DNA of 24,916 bases from Alectoria sarmentosa (lineage: Eukaryota > Ascomycota > Lecanoromycetes > Lecanorales > Parmeliaceae). The notes beneath the pieces were generated by a model, which did not search any database, was not told the origin of the DNA, and saw only the letters and a list, made by a program, of their open reading frames with translations. The stretch is from assembly GCA_009733775.1 (NCBI GenBank), contig WOGZ01000421.1, positions 1-24,916 of the forward strand, read 5' to 3'. Both the position numbers and the translations under genes were made by a program. Each line of letters opens with the position of its first letter. Positions within the stretch are counted from its first letter, which is position 1. Positions 10,545-20,689 of the stretch are shown here, one piece after another.

Positions 10545-10740
10545 GACGACACAATAATGTCGGCAATATGGTATATTAAAAAGGTCATATTTTGAGTAAT
10601 TGTAAGTTGATCGATTCTTTTATGAGAATTGACTATTTATTAACTTTTTGCCAAGTTATAAACTTAATAAGATATTTGTTAAACAAATACGCAGCTTGAC
10701 AACATAACAACATGGCGATTCTCTTAACAATTTCAAAAAT
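10545..10740 (+). repeat. Weakly mutated repeat fragment (related to 18060-18180)
   Basis: CA, TG and GG dinucleotides are common here, unlike the flanks. The part from GAGAATTGACTATTTATTAA through CAAGTTATAAACTTAATAAG to ATATTTGTTA aligns over about 95 bp, in the same orientation, with the segment around 18083-18150 inside the candidate chromovirus LTR. It opens with a near-palindrome, GACGACACAATAATGTCGGC. It may be an LTR fragment of the chromovirus family. Confidence 0.6.
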
Positions 10741-13069
10741 AATAAATTTTCACTTTATTTCATAATTATATTTAAAATTATTAAAAATTTAATCTTTAAT
10801 CACGATGTTCTCGTCGCTATAAATGCGTTTAATAATAAAAATTATTATATTTTACATTTATTTTAAATAACTTAAAAATATTAAAAGCTTTATTTTTATA
10901 AATATCGAAATAAATATAAAATCTTCTATTAATGTTTTTTATAAACTTAAATATTATTTAGTAATTCGAATAAATATCGACTTTCGATATAAAATTAAAA
11001 ATATCAAAATAAAATAATTCGTTAATATATTTATCGAAAATTAAATGTTCTTTATAAAATAATAAATAAAGATTTAATTTTACGCGAAATATATAAATGT
11101 CTTCGAATATCGAAAATTTAAATAAATTCATTTTAATAAATATGTTCTCGAGGCGAGCGACATTTTATTTCTCAAAATGTTTTATATAAATATATTATAA
11201 ATTGAAAACCTCGATAATAATAATCGTTAAAATAAAAATTAAATAATTTTCGTTATCGAATATATAAAAATTATTGCGTTAAATAACTTACATTTTATAA
11301 CGCTTAACTTTAATTTCGTTAAACGAAAATATTATAAAATAATAATTTCTAAATAAATTTTTTATAAAAACAAGATTTTTATAAAAATGGAAATGAAATT
11401 ATTATTAAATACGTATAAAACACTTTTAAAATTCAATATCACGATTTAATCGTTAATTTTTTTAATTTCGATACGAATAATATTATAATTACGATTAATA
11501 ATTAAAAAACTTATTTTAATTATAAATAATAAACTTAATAATATAAAAGTCAAAATAATTCAAATTTAAAATATTCAAATTCACTTTTACGTAATTATTA
11601 CAAGTTTTCGATATATTAAAATTCTTAAACTTCGATTTAAGCTTAAAATTATTAAATTTATATTTTTTATTACTTTTATTATTATTATTATCGCTTTTTC
11701 GTTTATTCTTTTATTTATTATTATTATTATTAAAAAAGTTATTAATCGACGAATTAATTTTATTATTATCGACTTTATAATCATCGAAGTTATAATAATA
11801 TATATTAAATTTTTTATATAATTTAACGATTTTAATAATATCAATATAATAATTTAATTAACACTTATTTTAATTTATAACTTAAACGAAAACTAAAAAA
11901 AAGCGAACAATAAAAATATATATAATTTAAACGTTTTTAAAATAATAAATGTTTTAAAATCGCTATATAACTTCGCTTAAAATATGTTTACATAATTCGT
12001 TTACATTAAATAAAACGTAATTTTAAAAATATTATTCGATATAATTATTATAAAAAGATTTCAAATTGAAATAAAATTATTAAATAAACAAATTTTCATT
12101 TAATTTAAATTAAATGACAAAGCTTTATAACTTTATTAACGACTTTCGAAATTTATTAATATACTAATTAAAATTATTATAATATTAATTTAACGTTAAA
12201 TTATCAAAACGTTAAAACGCGCGAGTTAAATATTAAAACCTCGAAAAAAACAATTTTTTTTCAACTTAATTCACGCGATATAAGCGTTAATTATATGCTC
12301 GATGTTAATATAATTATTATTAATTATACAAAGACGCAAAATGATGTAAATGAGATTATACGTTAATTGTTATATCTTAAATTTATCGTTATCGTTATCA
12401 CTATTATCGTTATTAATATTATATAATAAAATTTAAAATCGATACTTATTTTTCGATTTAATTTATTTTTATAAATTAAAGATTTTAAAAACGTCTTTTA
12501 CGATTCGTTTTCAAATTATATAATTTATTAAATTAATTAAATTAATTATCTCTTTTAAAAGATTAATAAATTTTAACGTTAAAGATTTGAATATAATAAT
12601 AGTAATAAATATAATAATAAAAAACTTAATATAAAAAAAATTAATAATAACTTTAAAATTTGAATATTTTTAAATAAAATAAAATAAACGAAGCGAACAA
12701 ATATGCTTAAAAGCTTATATTTACTTTATTCAAATAATTAATATAAATTATATATATGTTTATAATCGCAAAAAATAATTCTTTTAAATCTCATATTAAT
12801 AATTAACTTTTCAACATATCAAAACGAAAAGTTTCGCGATTTATATTAATTTGAGCGAAAAATGCTCATTTTTAATCTAAATAACGAATTTAAACGACGA
12901 TTAATAAATTTAACATATTATTAATTAATTATTTTAATAAATTTAAATTTAAATAACGATCGATAAATTTGACTTATCGTTAATTAATTTATTTTCAATA
13001 AATTTTAAAATTAATAACTTTTAAATAAATTACTCATTTCGATTTAAATAAGAAATTAAATAATAATTA
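10741..13069. other. AT-rich stretch, no recognised gene
   Basis: Plus-strand frames of moderate length occur, for example about 10890-11180 containing EASDILFLKMFYINIL and about 11590-11810. The latter is dominated by runs of ATT/ATC codons, possibly former Thr codons. The minus-strand open frame at 11587-11844 is Ile-rich low complexity and is not supported. Nothing could be assigned to a family. This may be the 3' part of the unidentified region that starts at 8041. Confidence 0.4.
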
Positions 13070-13345
13070 ATATTAATATATATAAAGAAATTATGTAAAA
13101 CTGAGCTAAAAAAACCTTGAATTTATATATACAGTTAATTATAAATTCGAAATCATTACGCTTTTCGATTAGCGCTCGAATAACGACGTTCAAGTCTTTT
13201 ATATACTTTTATCAAAAATTTGTATATAAAAATCTTACATCTTTTATCTTTTATTCTTTTAAATATGCAATATTTTCATAATTTCGTAAAATGTAAATTA
13301 TGTTTTACGCTTTTCAATGATGTAAAAATTATAAAATTCGGTTTA
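13070..13345 (+). repeat. Dispersed repeat R, copy 1 (strongly mutated)
   Basis: It matches 24338-24615 in the same orientation over about 275 bp, including ATTAATATATATAAA, CTGAGCTAAAAAA, TACGCTTTTCG, TTAGCGCTCGAATA, TCAAAAATTTGTATATA, AATCTTACATCTTTT and CTTTTCAATGATGT. Differences are mainly transitions; a C-rich block in copy 2 (around 24514-24528) is TATCTTTTATTC here. The segment starting TGTAAAACTGAGC may be a terminus, since copy 2 has TGTAGGGCTGAGC. It is non-coding; identity as LTR end or small non-autonomous element is open. Confidence 0.8.
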
Positions 13346-13994
13346 TTATTCGTTAATTTAAGAAATATTCAAATATCGATCTTAAAATCGTATTAGATCT
13401 GTTCGAGGCGATTAATATTTTTTTTCGACTCGTTTATTTACTTGCGAAGACGCGTATAGTCGTTATATTTTATTAATATATGAATTTATTATCAATATAA
13501 ATACATTTAATTTTAATATTCCTCGCTCGCACGTTATTACACGTTTAAAACATATATTTTTCTTTGACGTCTTTTCTAAAACCTTTATTAACTTCTTTAA
13601 GCGATCTCTCGCGAAGTTTATTATTATTAATAATTAAAATCGAAAAAAAGTTTAACAATTATCTTTTATTATTTATAAACGCGTAGAAAGATTTTTAAAA
13701 AGATTTCGAATAAACTTTTCGCTTTCATAATCGTCGTCTTTTCAAATTAATCGATTTTTGTTTTTTTAAAACGCGTTCTTCTTTTTTATCTCGTTTTTGT
13801 CTTTTTTTTCGCTCAACGACGCGTATTTTACATTTTTAAACAATTAAAAAATGTTTAAATCGATATAAAGAATTTTTTATTGCGAGATTTATCAATAAAA
13901 ATTTTTAATATCGATTTCTTTAACAATCTTTCTTTAAGTTCATTTTTTAATTCTTTTTTAATAATTATTTAATTTTGAATAAGATTAATAAATT
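13346..13994. other. Pyrimidine-rich stretch without recognised gene
   Basis: The plus strand is rich in TTTCTTT and TCGTTTTTGTC-like runs between about 13550 and 13830. It contains more CT and CC than neighbouring DNA. No frame, boundary or repeat partner was identified. Confidence 0.45.
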
Positions 13995-14199
13995 ACATTA
14001 CGCGTTATTTATATATTATTGAAAATCAATCTTTTGCGTAACGTACGTAAGATTAATCTTAAAATTAATCTTATGATTAACTTTAAAGTTAATCGTGTCT
14101 TGATATTGTCTTAATAAATAAGTTTAAAAATACGATTTTCCCGTATTTTTTACATATTTAATTAATTTATATACGATATTTATCATATATCTTTTAACA
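13995..14199 (+). repeat. LTR-like repeat, copy B (3' end fragment)
   Basis: The block CTTTTGCGTAACGTACGTAA, the following set of TTAATCTTA/TTAACTTTAAA motifs, and the ending ATACGATATTTATCATATAT with CTTTTAACA match 16050-16220 and 1003-1158. Similarity fades upstream of about 13995, so only the 3' end of the long repeat is present. It lies about 160 bp before copy C, in the same orientation. Confidence 0.75.
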
Positions 14200-14356
14200 A
14201 ATTATAAGTTCGATTTATAACGATTAAAAAAATAACATTTATTCAAATCGCACTTTTTATATAAATATTTTATTAATAATAATTTAAAATAAATCATTAT
14301 AACATTGCGATAATTTTTTTTTGATTTATAACTTTCGACGAGTTAAGTTATCGCAA
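14200..14356. other. Spacer between LTR-like copies B and C
   Basis: AT-rich sequence not matched in copy A. The 5' end of copy C could lie in it, but no TG start or short target duplication could be fixed. Confidence 0.4.
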
Positions 14357-16220
14357 TTCAAATATAAAAAATATCGAATTAAATTCTTTCACACAAAGCA
14401 TTTAATTCTTTCACATAAATAATAAATCTTTTCGTATAAAACATTTCGTCTCACATCATCGAGCAACAAGTTTTTTCGCATAAAACATTTCGTTATTTCG
14501 TTTTATATCATCGAGCATTTAATTTTATTCGAACATTTCGTTTTATATTATCGAATATCTCATTTTTTCAAGTTTCTTCGTATAAAGTATTTCGTTTTAT
14601 ATTATCGAATATTTCATTTTTTCAAATTTCTTCGTATAAAATATTTTATTTTATATTATCGAATATTTTATTCTTTTAAGTCTCTTTATATAAAATATTT
14701 CGTTTTATATTATTAAACATTTTATTCTTTTTTCAAATATAATTATAAAATATCGAATTAAATTTTTTTACATAAAACATTTAATTTCTTCACACGAGTA
14801 ATAAGTTTTTTCGTATAAAACATTTCGTTTTATATTATCGAATAACAAGTTTTTTCGCATAAAGCATTTCATTTTATATCGTTAAACATTTAATTTCATT
14901 CGAGCATTTCGTTTTATATTATCGAACATTTAATTTTTTCAAATTTTTGTGTATAAATATTCAATTTTTTCGTATAAAGTATTAAATTTCGAACTTAATA
15001 AGCTTTTTATAATATAAAAAAAAAATCTTTATTTTTTATTAAGCTTCTTATAATAAAAAGAGAAAAAAATCTCAACTTTATCGAATTTCTCACAAATAAA
15101 AAAATTAAGTTTTAAAGATATTTAAAATAATACGAGAAACGTCTCTGATCAGAACGTCAAATTTTAAATTATTATTAAGCTTTTTATATTATAAAAAGAA
15201 ATAAATTTTTACATCAGAATAACTTTTCGTATTATTAAAAGAAACAAATTCTTATTTCGAATTGAGTTTTTATATAAAAGAAATCACGTTTTTAATTAAA
15301 ACGTTAAGTTTCAAATTATTATTAAGCTCTCATATTATAAAGAGAAACAAATTTTTACATTAAAACATCGTAACGTATCGTTATAATAATTAAATTCTCG
15401 TATTAAAAAAAAGAAAAGTTCTTACATTAAAGCGTTAAATCTTAAATTATTATTAAGCTTTTTATATTATAAAGCGAAATAAGTCTCTACATCAAGGTAA
15501 CTTCTCGTATCATAAAAAAAAACAAGTCTTTACATCAAGGCAACTTTTCGTATCATCAAGGAAAATAAGTTTCTACTTCGAACTAAGCTCTTTATACAAA
15601 AGAGATCACGTTTTTAATTAAAACGTTGAGTTTCAAATTATTATTAAACTCTTATATTATAAAAAGAAATAAGTTTTTACATTAAAGCATCGTAACGTAT
15701 CGCTATAACAATTAAATTCTCGTATTAAAAAAAAGGTTTTTATATTAAAACGTTAAGTCTTAAATTATTATGAAGCTTTTCGTATTATAAAGCGAAATAA
15801 GTTTTTATATTAAAACAACTTCTCGTATCATAAAGAGAAACAAGTTTTTATATTTGAATAATTTTTCATATTATTAAAAATAGCAAATTCTTACATTAAA
15901 GCGACATTTTTCAAATTTTTATTGAGCTTCTTATATTATAAAGCGAAAAAAGTTCTTATATTAAAGCATCGTAACGTATTATTGTAAAAAAATGTTAAAA
16001 TAATCGTATACGTTATTTTTTAACGCTATAAAAAAATGTTGAAAATTACTCTTTTGCGTAACGTACGTAAAATTGATCTTAAAATTAACTCTATAATTAA
16101 CTTTAAAATCAATCGTATCTTGATATTATTTTTGACGAATAAGTTTAAAAACACGATTTCTTCGTATTTCTTATATACTTAATTAACTCATATACGATAT
16201 TTATTATATATCTTTTAATA
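14357..16220 (+). repeat. LTR-like long repeat, copy C (most complete)
   Basis: It opens with about nine degraded units of the TTCGTATAAAACATTTCGTT type followed by TATATTATCGAA (14357-14990). These are the RIP-degraded form of the units at 1-245. It continues with repeated blocks such as AAATTATTATTAAGC, TATATTATAAAGAGAAA and ATCGTAACGTATCGTTATAA (15030-15980). It ends with the conserved 3' block, whose terminal AACA appears here as AATA at 16217-16220, a CpA-to-TpA change. It is longer than the visible part of copy A. No coding sequence is seen. If A and C are the LTRs of one element, the unidentified region at 8041-10060 would be internal to it. Confidence 0.7.
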
Positions 16221-17410
16221 TATATTATAAAGCTTTTACGATATAACCTCGATTTTATAAATTAAATTTGCGATCGATGTAATGCGACGTTGTTTAAAAA
16301 TGAGTTATTTAAATAATTTTATAATAGCGATTAAATTGAAATCGTTACATTTAAAACAAACGTTTTATAAAACGACGATCAAAAAAACGATTAAAACGAG
16401 AATAAAATATATTATAAAGTTAAAATAAATATAAATAACTTTATTAATTTTAGCGAGTGTAATATTAATAACATTTTACACTTTTTAAAATTTAACATCA
16501 TGATTTTAATCAATAAAAATAAGAAATTTCGCGTTTATAGCGTTCAATATAATAACGCCGCCTTGATGATTTTATAATAAACAATTATTAATTATTCGAT
16601 TGTTTCATTCACGTATAAGATATAAAATGCGATTATTATTTATATATTTATTTTAACGTTTTTAAAAAGCGAGAAATCGATTTTTAATCAAATTCATATT
16701 ATAAATAACACTTAAAAACAATTCATAACACGATGTAACTTTTTTTCGATCGCGTTTTTTATATTAATTATATTAAACATAATTATTATAATAACATTAA
16801 ATAATAATTTCATCGAAAAATTTTTTTTTTTTTCAAAAGCATTGATTTTTACATTATTGTTTTCAAAACGACGTTTAAAAAATTAAAAGTCGATTTAATT
16901 ATATGAGATTACAAATTATTATATAAAAATTCGTAATATTATGATTCACATATTTATAATCGTTTTATTTTAAATAAAATCGTTATTATTTAAAAAACGA
17001 TATAAATAATTTATTAAGCATATTCGAAACGAAAAACGTTTTAATTAAAATTTAAAATGACGATAAATATAATATTTTATATTAACATCTCGTTTATATA
17101 TTATTGCGTTATTCTTTTATCTTTTCATTCGACGAACAATTATAATATAATAATATATTCATTATTAATGTTTTATTTAATAAAAGTTTTTTTATTAATT
17201 AAAATAATAATAACAATTTCTTTTTACGAATTAATAATTAAAAAAACTTAATACGAATTTCATTAACCTTTTTTTATAAATTTATTTACTTATTTATTTA
17301 AATTTATTAAATTAATTCTTTATAAATATTTTATGCAAATTCGTTTTATTAAATTTGATCGTTTTTTTTATTGCGATAAATTATTTTAGCACTTTATTTG
17401 CGATGCATAT
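16221..17410. other. AT-rich stretch without recognised gene
   Basis: No repeat partner, inverted repeat or coherent frame was found. The plus-strand open frame at 17057-17251 encodes a hydrophobic Ile/Leu/Tyr/Phe string of the kind expected by chance at this composition and is not annotated. Confidence 0.5.
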
Positions 17411-18059
17411 TGTTACGAGTAATGATTTTTTTAAAAATATATAACTTGAATTAAATTTTTCTTAATTAAAGAATCTGCTTGCTAAGATATATATATTATC
17501 AAATTCGATTATTTAACGATCTCTTAATTTTGACAAATTTTAACAAAATGTAGAAAATAAAAAAAACGTTAATGTTTTCGTTAATTTGTGTAAATAAAAC
17601 GATGTAATTAAAGTTATATTACGTAAACAGAAATTCTTTTTAATTTTTTCGTTAACGTTTTCATATTTTAATAATTTTATTATTTCTTCGCAATATTATA
17701 ACTTCGAAATTCGAAATCGAAAGTGTAATTATAATTTCTAAAGTTGACGTTTTAACGATTTAAAGCGAAGTTGAAATTTTTACGATAATAACGATTTGAT
17801 GAGAATTTGTTATTATATTCGATGTTAAAATAAATAAATTAATGATAAAAAATTCTTAATAAGATATTTGCTTGTTAATCGAGCTTATTTTCTTAAACCT
17901 TTTATGAATTTTTAATTATAATTAACGTGAAACTTTTAAGATAATGAAAGTCGACGCATGCTTTTCATAATTAACGATAAAATTTAAAACATTTTGTAAA
18001 TCTTTGACGTTTCTTTATTTTTTATACTTAAAATTGATATAAAAGTACGTTTTAAACTC

Positions 18060-18180
18060 TTGATAAATGAAAGATTAATTTATTTTTTCCAAGAGAATTA
18101 ATTATTTATATAAACTTGTCAAGTTATAAATTTAATAAAATATTTGTTTGACAGACGCAATTATTAGGCGAGATAAATAT
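18060..18180 (+). repeat. Copy of the repeat found at 10545-10740
   Basis: GAGAATTAATTATTTATATA, then CAAGTTATAAATTTAATAAA and ATATTTGTTTGACAGACGCA, align with the fragment around 10620-10700. The motif ATATTTG(C/T)TTGTTAA also recurs near 17860 and 18195. Confidence 0.6.
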
Positions 18181-18232
18181 TTCGATAAAATAAATGTTTG
18201 TTAAGTCTTTACTTGTTAATCATGTATTAAAT

Positions 18233-18460
18233 GTTAATCGAAAAGAAAGAAAGCAGCGCTCTCGCTGTATTGAAAATCCTTGTTAACGAAAATTCTTGTC
18301 AATAAAAGTAGACGTCGAATTCTCTTCCCGCTGTACTGAAAATCCTTGTTAATAAAAGTAGACGTCGGATATACGCAAGTAAACGCCGGACATACGCTCG
18401 AAAATCTCTATGATGTTAATCGAAAAGAAAGAAAGCAGCGCCTTCGCTATATTACTTTCG
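18233..18460 (+). repeat. Short tandem repeats with low RIP damage
   Basis: GTTAATCGAAAAGAAAGAAA followed by GCAGCGC occurs at 18233 and again at 18415, 182 bp apart. The following CAGCGC...TCGCT motif returns a third time at 18660. Inside the first unit, GCTGTATTGAAAATCCTTGT (18264) repeats as GCTGTACTGAAAATCCTTGT (18330), and AGTAGACGTCGGATATACG repeats as AGTAAACGCCGGACATACG. The segment keeps many CA and TG dinucleotides and so is younger or less exposed to RIP than its surroundings. Confidence 0.75.
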
Positions 18461-18653
18461 AAGTGCTACCATAATGAATATCGGCGATTTTAAAAAACCC
18501 GGCTCGACGGTAATAGCTTCGAAAGTAATAACTTCGGAAATAATTTCTGAAGCTTTGTTTTTGAAAGAAAGTGCTTTTGAAGCTTTTATTTTCGAAACTA
18601 TTACCGTCGAGCCGGGTTTCTTAAAATCGTCGATATTCATTACGGTAGCACTT
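18461..18653. mobile_element. 193-bp foldback / MITE-like element
   Basis: The first about 70 bp and the last about 70 bp are inverted copies with few mismatches. Both arms begin AAGTGCTACC(A/G)TAATGAATATCG and run through AACCCGGCTCGACGGTAATAG. The central spacer is about 45 bp. No transposase is encoded, so it is a small non-autonomous element or foldback repeat. Because the arms mirror each other, two opposite-strand open frames (18452-18640 minus, 18474-18656 plus) start with nearly the same peptide (MNI[D/G]DFKKPGSTVI); these are symmetry artefacts. No clean target duplication could be fixed: the left flank reads TTACTTTCG and the right flank TAAAAAC. Confidence 0.8.
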
Positions 18654-18686
18654 TAAAAACAGCGCTCTCGTTATATTATTTTCGAC

Positions 18687-18798
18687 GTGCTACCGTAATG
18701 AATATCGGCGATTCTAAGAAACTCGACTCGACGATAATAGCTTCGAAAGTAATAGCTTCGAAAGTAATTTCTGAAGCTTTGTTTTTGAGAGGAAGTGA
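18687..18798 (+). mobile_element. Truncated second copy of the foldback element
   Basis: GTGCTACCGTAATGAATATC and about 110 following bases match the left arm and centre of the 18461-18653 element, then stop near GAGAGGAAGTGATACG. The right arm is missing. The upstream flank (CAGCGCTCTCGTTATATTAT) is also a copy of the flank of the first element, so this arose by local tandem duplication and not by a second insertion. A 15-bp unit, AGCTTCGAAAGTAAT, is duplicated head-to-tail inside it. Confidence 0.75.
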
Positions 18799-19079
18799 TA
18801 CGATCGCAGAAATAACGATTTGAAAATATTCGGGTCTTGCTTTTTGCTGAGATTTCCGTGCGTTAACATTAAATTTCTTTTTAATTGATAAAGTTATGAC
18901 TTAAAGTTTCGAACGATTTCGTTTTATTTGAAGATTTATCGTTTCGAATCGAATCGATGTGATTTTTGATATAATAGAAATTGCAATTATTAAAACATGA
19001 GTAAAAACTTTTTAAATGCGTTTTGAATCGATAATTATAACGTTTCGACGGTTTTTTCGAGACGATATAACTTTTATAT

Positions 19080-19380
19080 ACGTTTTTTTATATTCGTTAA
19101 TAAGGTTTTTAACGAAGTCGAGGTTTTTAAGTTTATATTAAATATTGTTTTAAAGGTTATAATATAATTATTTAAAAAGATATTGCGATTTGTTATTAAT
19201 AATTTTCTTTTTAAAAAAATTCTCGATTTTATAAAAATTTAATAAGCGATTTTTGTCGATTATAAAGAATAAATTCGTCGAATGAGATTAACAATAAAAA
19301 TCTTTATCGAGATATGATTTTAATTGAGTGATAAAAATTATTAAATGAATTTGCATTATTAATAACAATTTTAATTCGTA
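19080..19380 (-). other. Pol: C-terminal GPF/chromodomain region
   Basis: YELKLLLIMQIHLIIFITQL (19321-19380) corresponds to the family's 'YrLeLPptmrIHPViSiaqLE'. It is followed by KSYLDKDFYC. The chromodomain reads NNKSQYLFK*LYYNL, then YKLKNLDFVKNLINEY. This fits 'g..qYLVRWlGYGpE.ntWypLk.L.nA.eLi.eYe' with both core Trp codons as TAA (19168-19170 and 19138-19140). In chromoviruses such domains are thought to direct integration to heterochromatin by reading histone methyl marks, which fits insertion in a silent region. This defines the element as a chromovirus. Confidence 0.88.
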
Positions 19381-19689
19381 TATAAAATTATTTATTTTTT
19401 GAAACATTTGAAATAATTTAATTTATTGTTAATAAAGTTTATAATTTTTTTAATTTGAAATTTTATAATTATAATAAAGATTTAAATATATTATATTTTC
19501 GATTTTGAATTTTATAAAAGCGTGTTTATTATCGTAATGAGATTTGATTATAACGTTAATAAAGATTATAATTTTATTAACGACTTTTCGTTTAAAAAGT
19601 TTTAATTTTTCGAAATTTTATAATAAAAGATTTTTTAAAAGATTAACGTTGTTATTAATTTAAAAATTGTAAATTAATTCGTTAAAAGC

Positions 19690-20680
19690 GAAATTAATAA
19701 TAGCATTAATGAAATTATTAAAAATTACGCTTATAAATGATAAAATTTAATATTAATTAATATTTTTTGAGATATAATAACGAAAAGCGATTTTCATAAT
19801 TTAATTTATTTTTTTAAATTAATCGTTTATTTAAAAATAATAAGTCGTAGAAATTAAAAAGTTTATTTTTAATTTTTTAAAAATAGTTTTTTAAAACGTC
19901 GATATGAATTTGAAATCTCGATCGTTAATGAAGAATCTTGATATTTTTTAATCATATTTATAAAGTTTTATAATCATTGCGTTAATTTAATCGACGACGT
20001 TTTAAATATTTTATTTTAAAATTAATATGATCTTCTTCGTGAATTTGTTTATTATAATAAAAAAAACGTTATAATAATTAATTATCGATAATTCGACGAC
20101 GAAATTCATTATTAATATATAAAATGAAATTAATAACGTTATTATAAGATTGAGAGATTCGTAAAATGCATATTTTATTATTTGAAAAATTTGACAATTT
20201 AAATAATGCGCAATATAATTTTTAAATCTTTTAAACATTTATTATATATATATAAAATTTGATAATCGATTATAATTTCGATGAAAATCGTTATAATTTG
20301 ATAAATCATAAATTATATAAAAAACTTTTTTTTTATTAAATAAAAAATGTATAATCTTTCGCGATTATTATTAAAAATGTAATATAATAAATCGTTGCGA
20401 AATTTGAAGCGTATATTGAACTTTTTTAATTTATCGCTCGAAGACTTTTTTGACGTGTTTTGAAATTTGATTAAATCTTTTTATAAGATTTTAAAAATGC
20501 GTTTTCATTGTTTATCGATATCGTAAATCCTGCGAAATCGTATCTTGAAATTATTCGACATTTTTATCAAGATGATGTGATAGAATTTTGTTTTTATAAC
20601 ATTTATGAAATTAAAGTCGAGGATCTCGATAGAGTGTTTATAAAATATATCGAAAATTTCCTCGATAACTCTTTTGAAAG
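19690..20680 (-). other. Pol: integrase with HHCC zinc-binding and DDE core
   Basis: FRNDLLYYIFNNNRERLYIF matches the start of the zinc-binding part. The HHCC ligands are Tyr (20308-20310), Tyr (20293-20295), Tyr (20203-20205) and Cys (20194-20196): the three losses are CAY-to-TAY or TGY-to-TAY changes, as RIP produces. The core has ILIMNFVVEL where the family has TMDF (Asp to Asn at 20104-20106). FFINDRDFKFIS keeps the second Asp (19921-19923). The block 19801-19851 corresponds to STAYHPQTDGQSERTNQ with the catalytic Glu changed to Lys (19813-19815) and all three Gln turned to TAA. Further on come KIAFRYYISKN and ELIYNF, then KSHYDNKHAFIKFKI. Confidence 0.95.
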
Positions 20681-20689
20681 ATTTTTCGA

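Larger units (their letters stand above)
17411..18868 (-). repeat. Candidate 3' LTR of the chromovirus
   Basis: The segment begins TGTTACGAGTAATG at 17411 and ends CGTTAACA at 18868. It is thus bounded by TGTTA...TAACA, the inverted terminal pentanucleotide common in Ty3/Gypsy LTRs. It sits directly downstream (minus strand) of the pol stop at 18901-18903. A purine-rich tract, AAAAAGAAATTT on the minus strand (18871-18882), precedes it where a polypurine tract is expected. No matching 5' LTR is visible before the window ends, so the ends rest on position and terminal motifs only. The LTR contains later insertions and tandem repeats at 18233-18800. Confidence 0.5.

Noticed and set aside
10506..10590. 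A plus-strand peptide (VIFMINDILIIDD) that resembles the YVDD box of Copia-type reverse transcriptase.
   Set aside because: The core reads MIND, and the Tyr-to-Met change is not a RIP transition. No other Copia motif was found around it, and the following sequence belongs to a non-coding repeat shared with 18060-18180.
11587..11844. Minus-strand open frame of 85 codons.
   Set aside because: It is a low-complexity Ile-rich product of ATT/AAT runs. The plus strand is equally open and neither shows a recognisable domain.
17057..17251. Plus-strand hydrophobic 64-codon frame that could look like a membrane protein.
   Set aside because: At this AT content random frames are Ile/Leu/Phe/Tyr-rich. 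There is no supporting context or conserved motif.
18452..18656. Two overlapping opposite-strand open frames of about 60 codons.
   Set aside because: They arise from the inverted arms of the foldback element, which is why they start with nearly the same peptide. There is no sign of a real gene.
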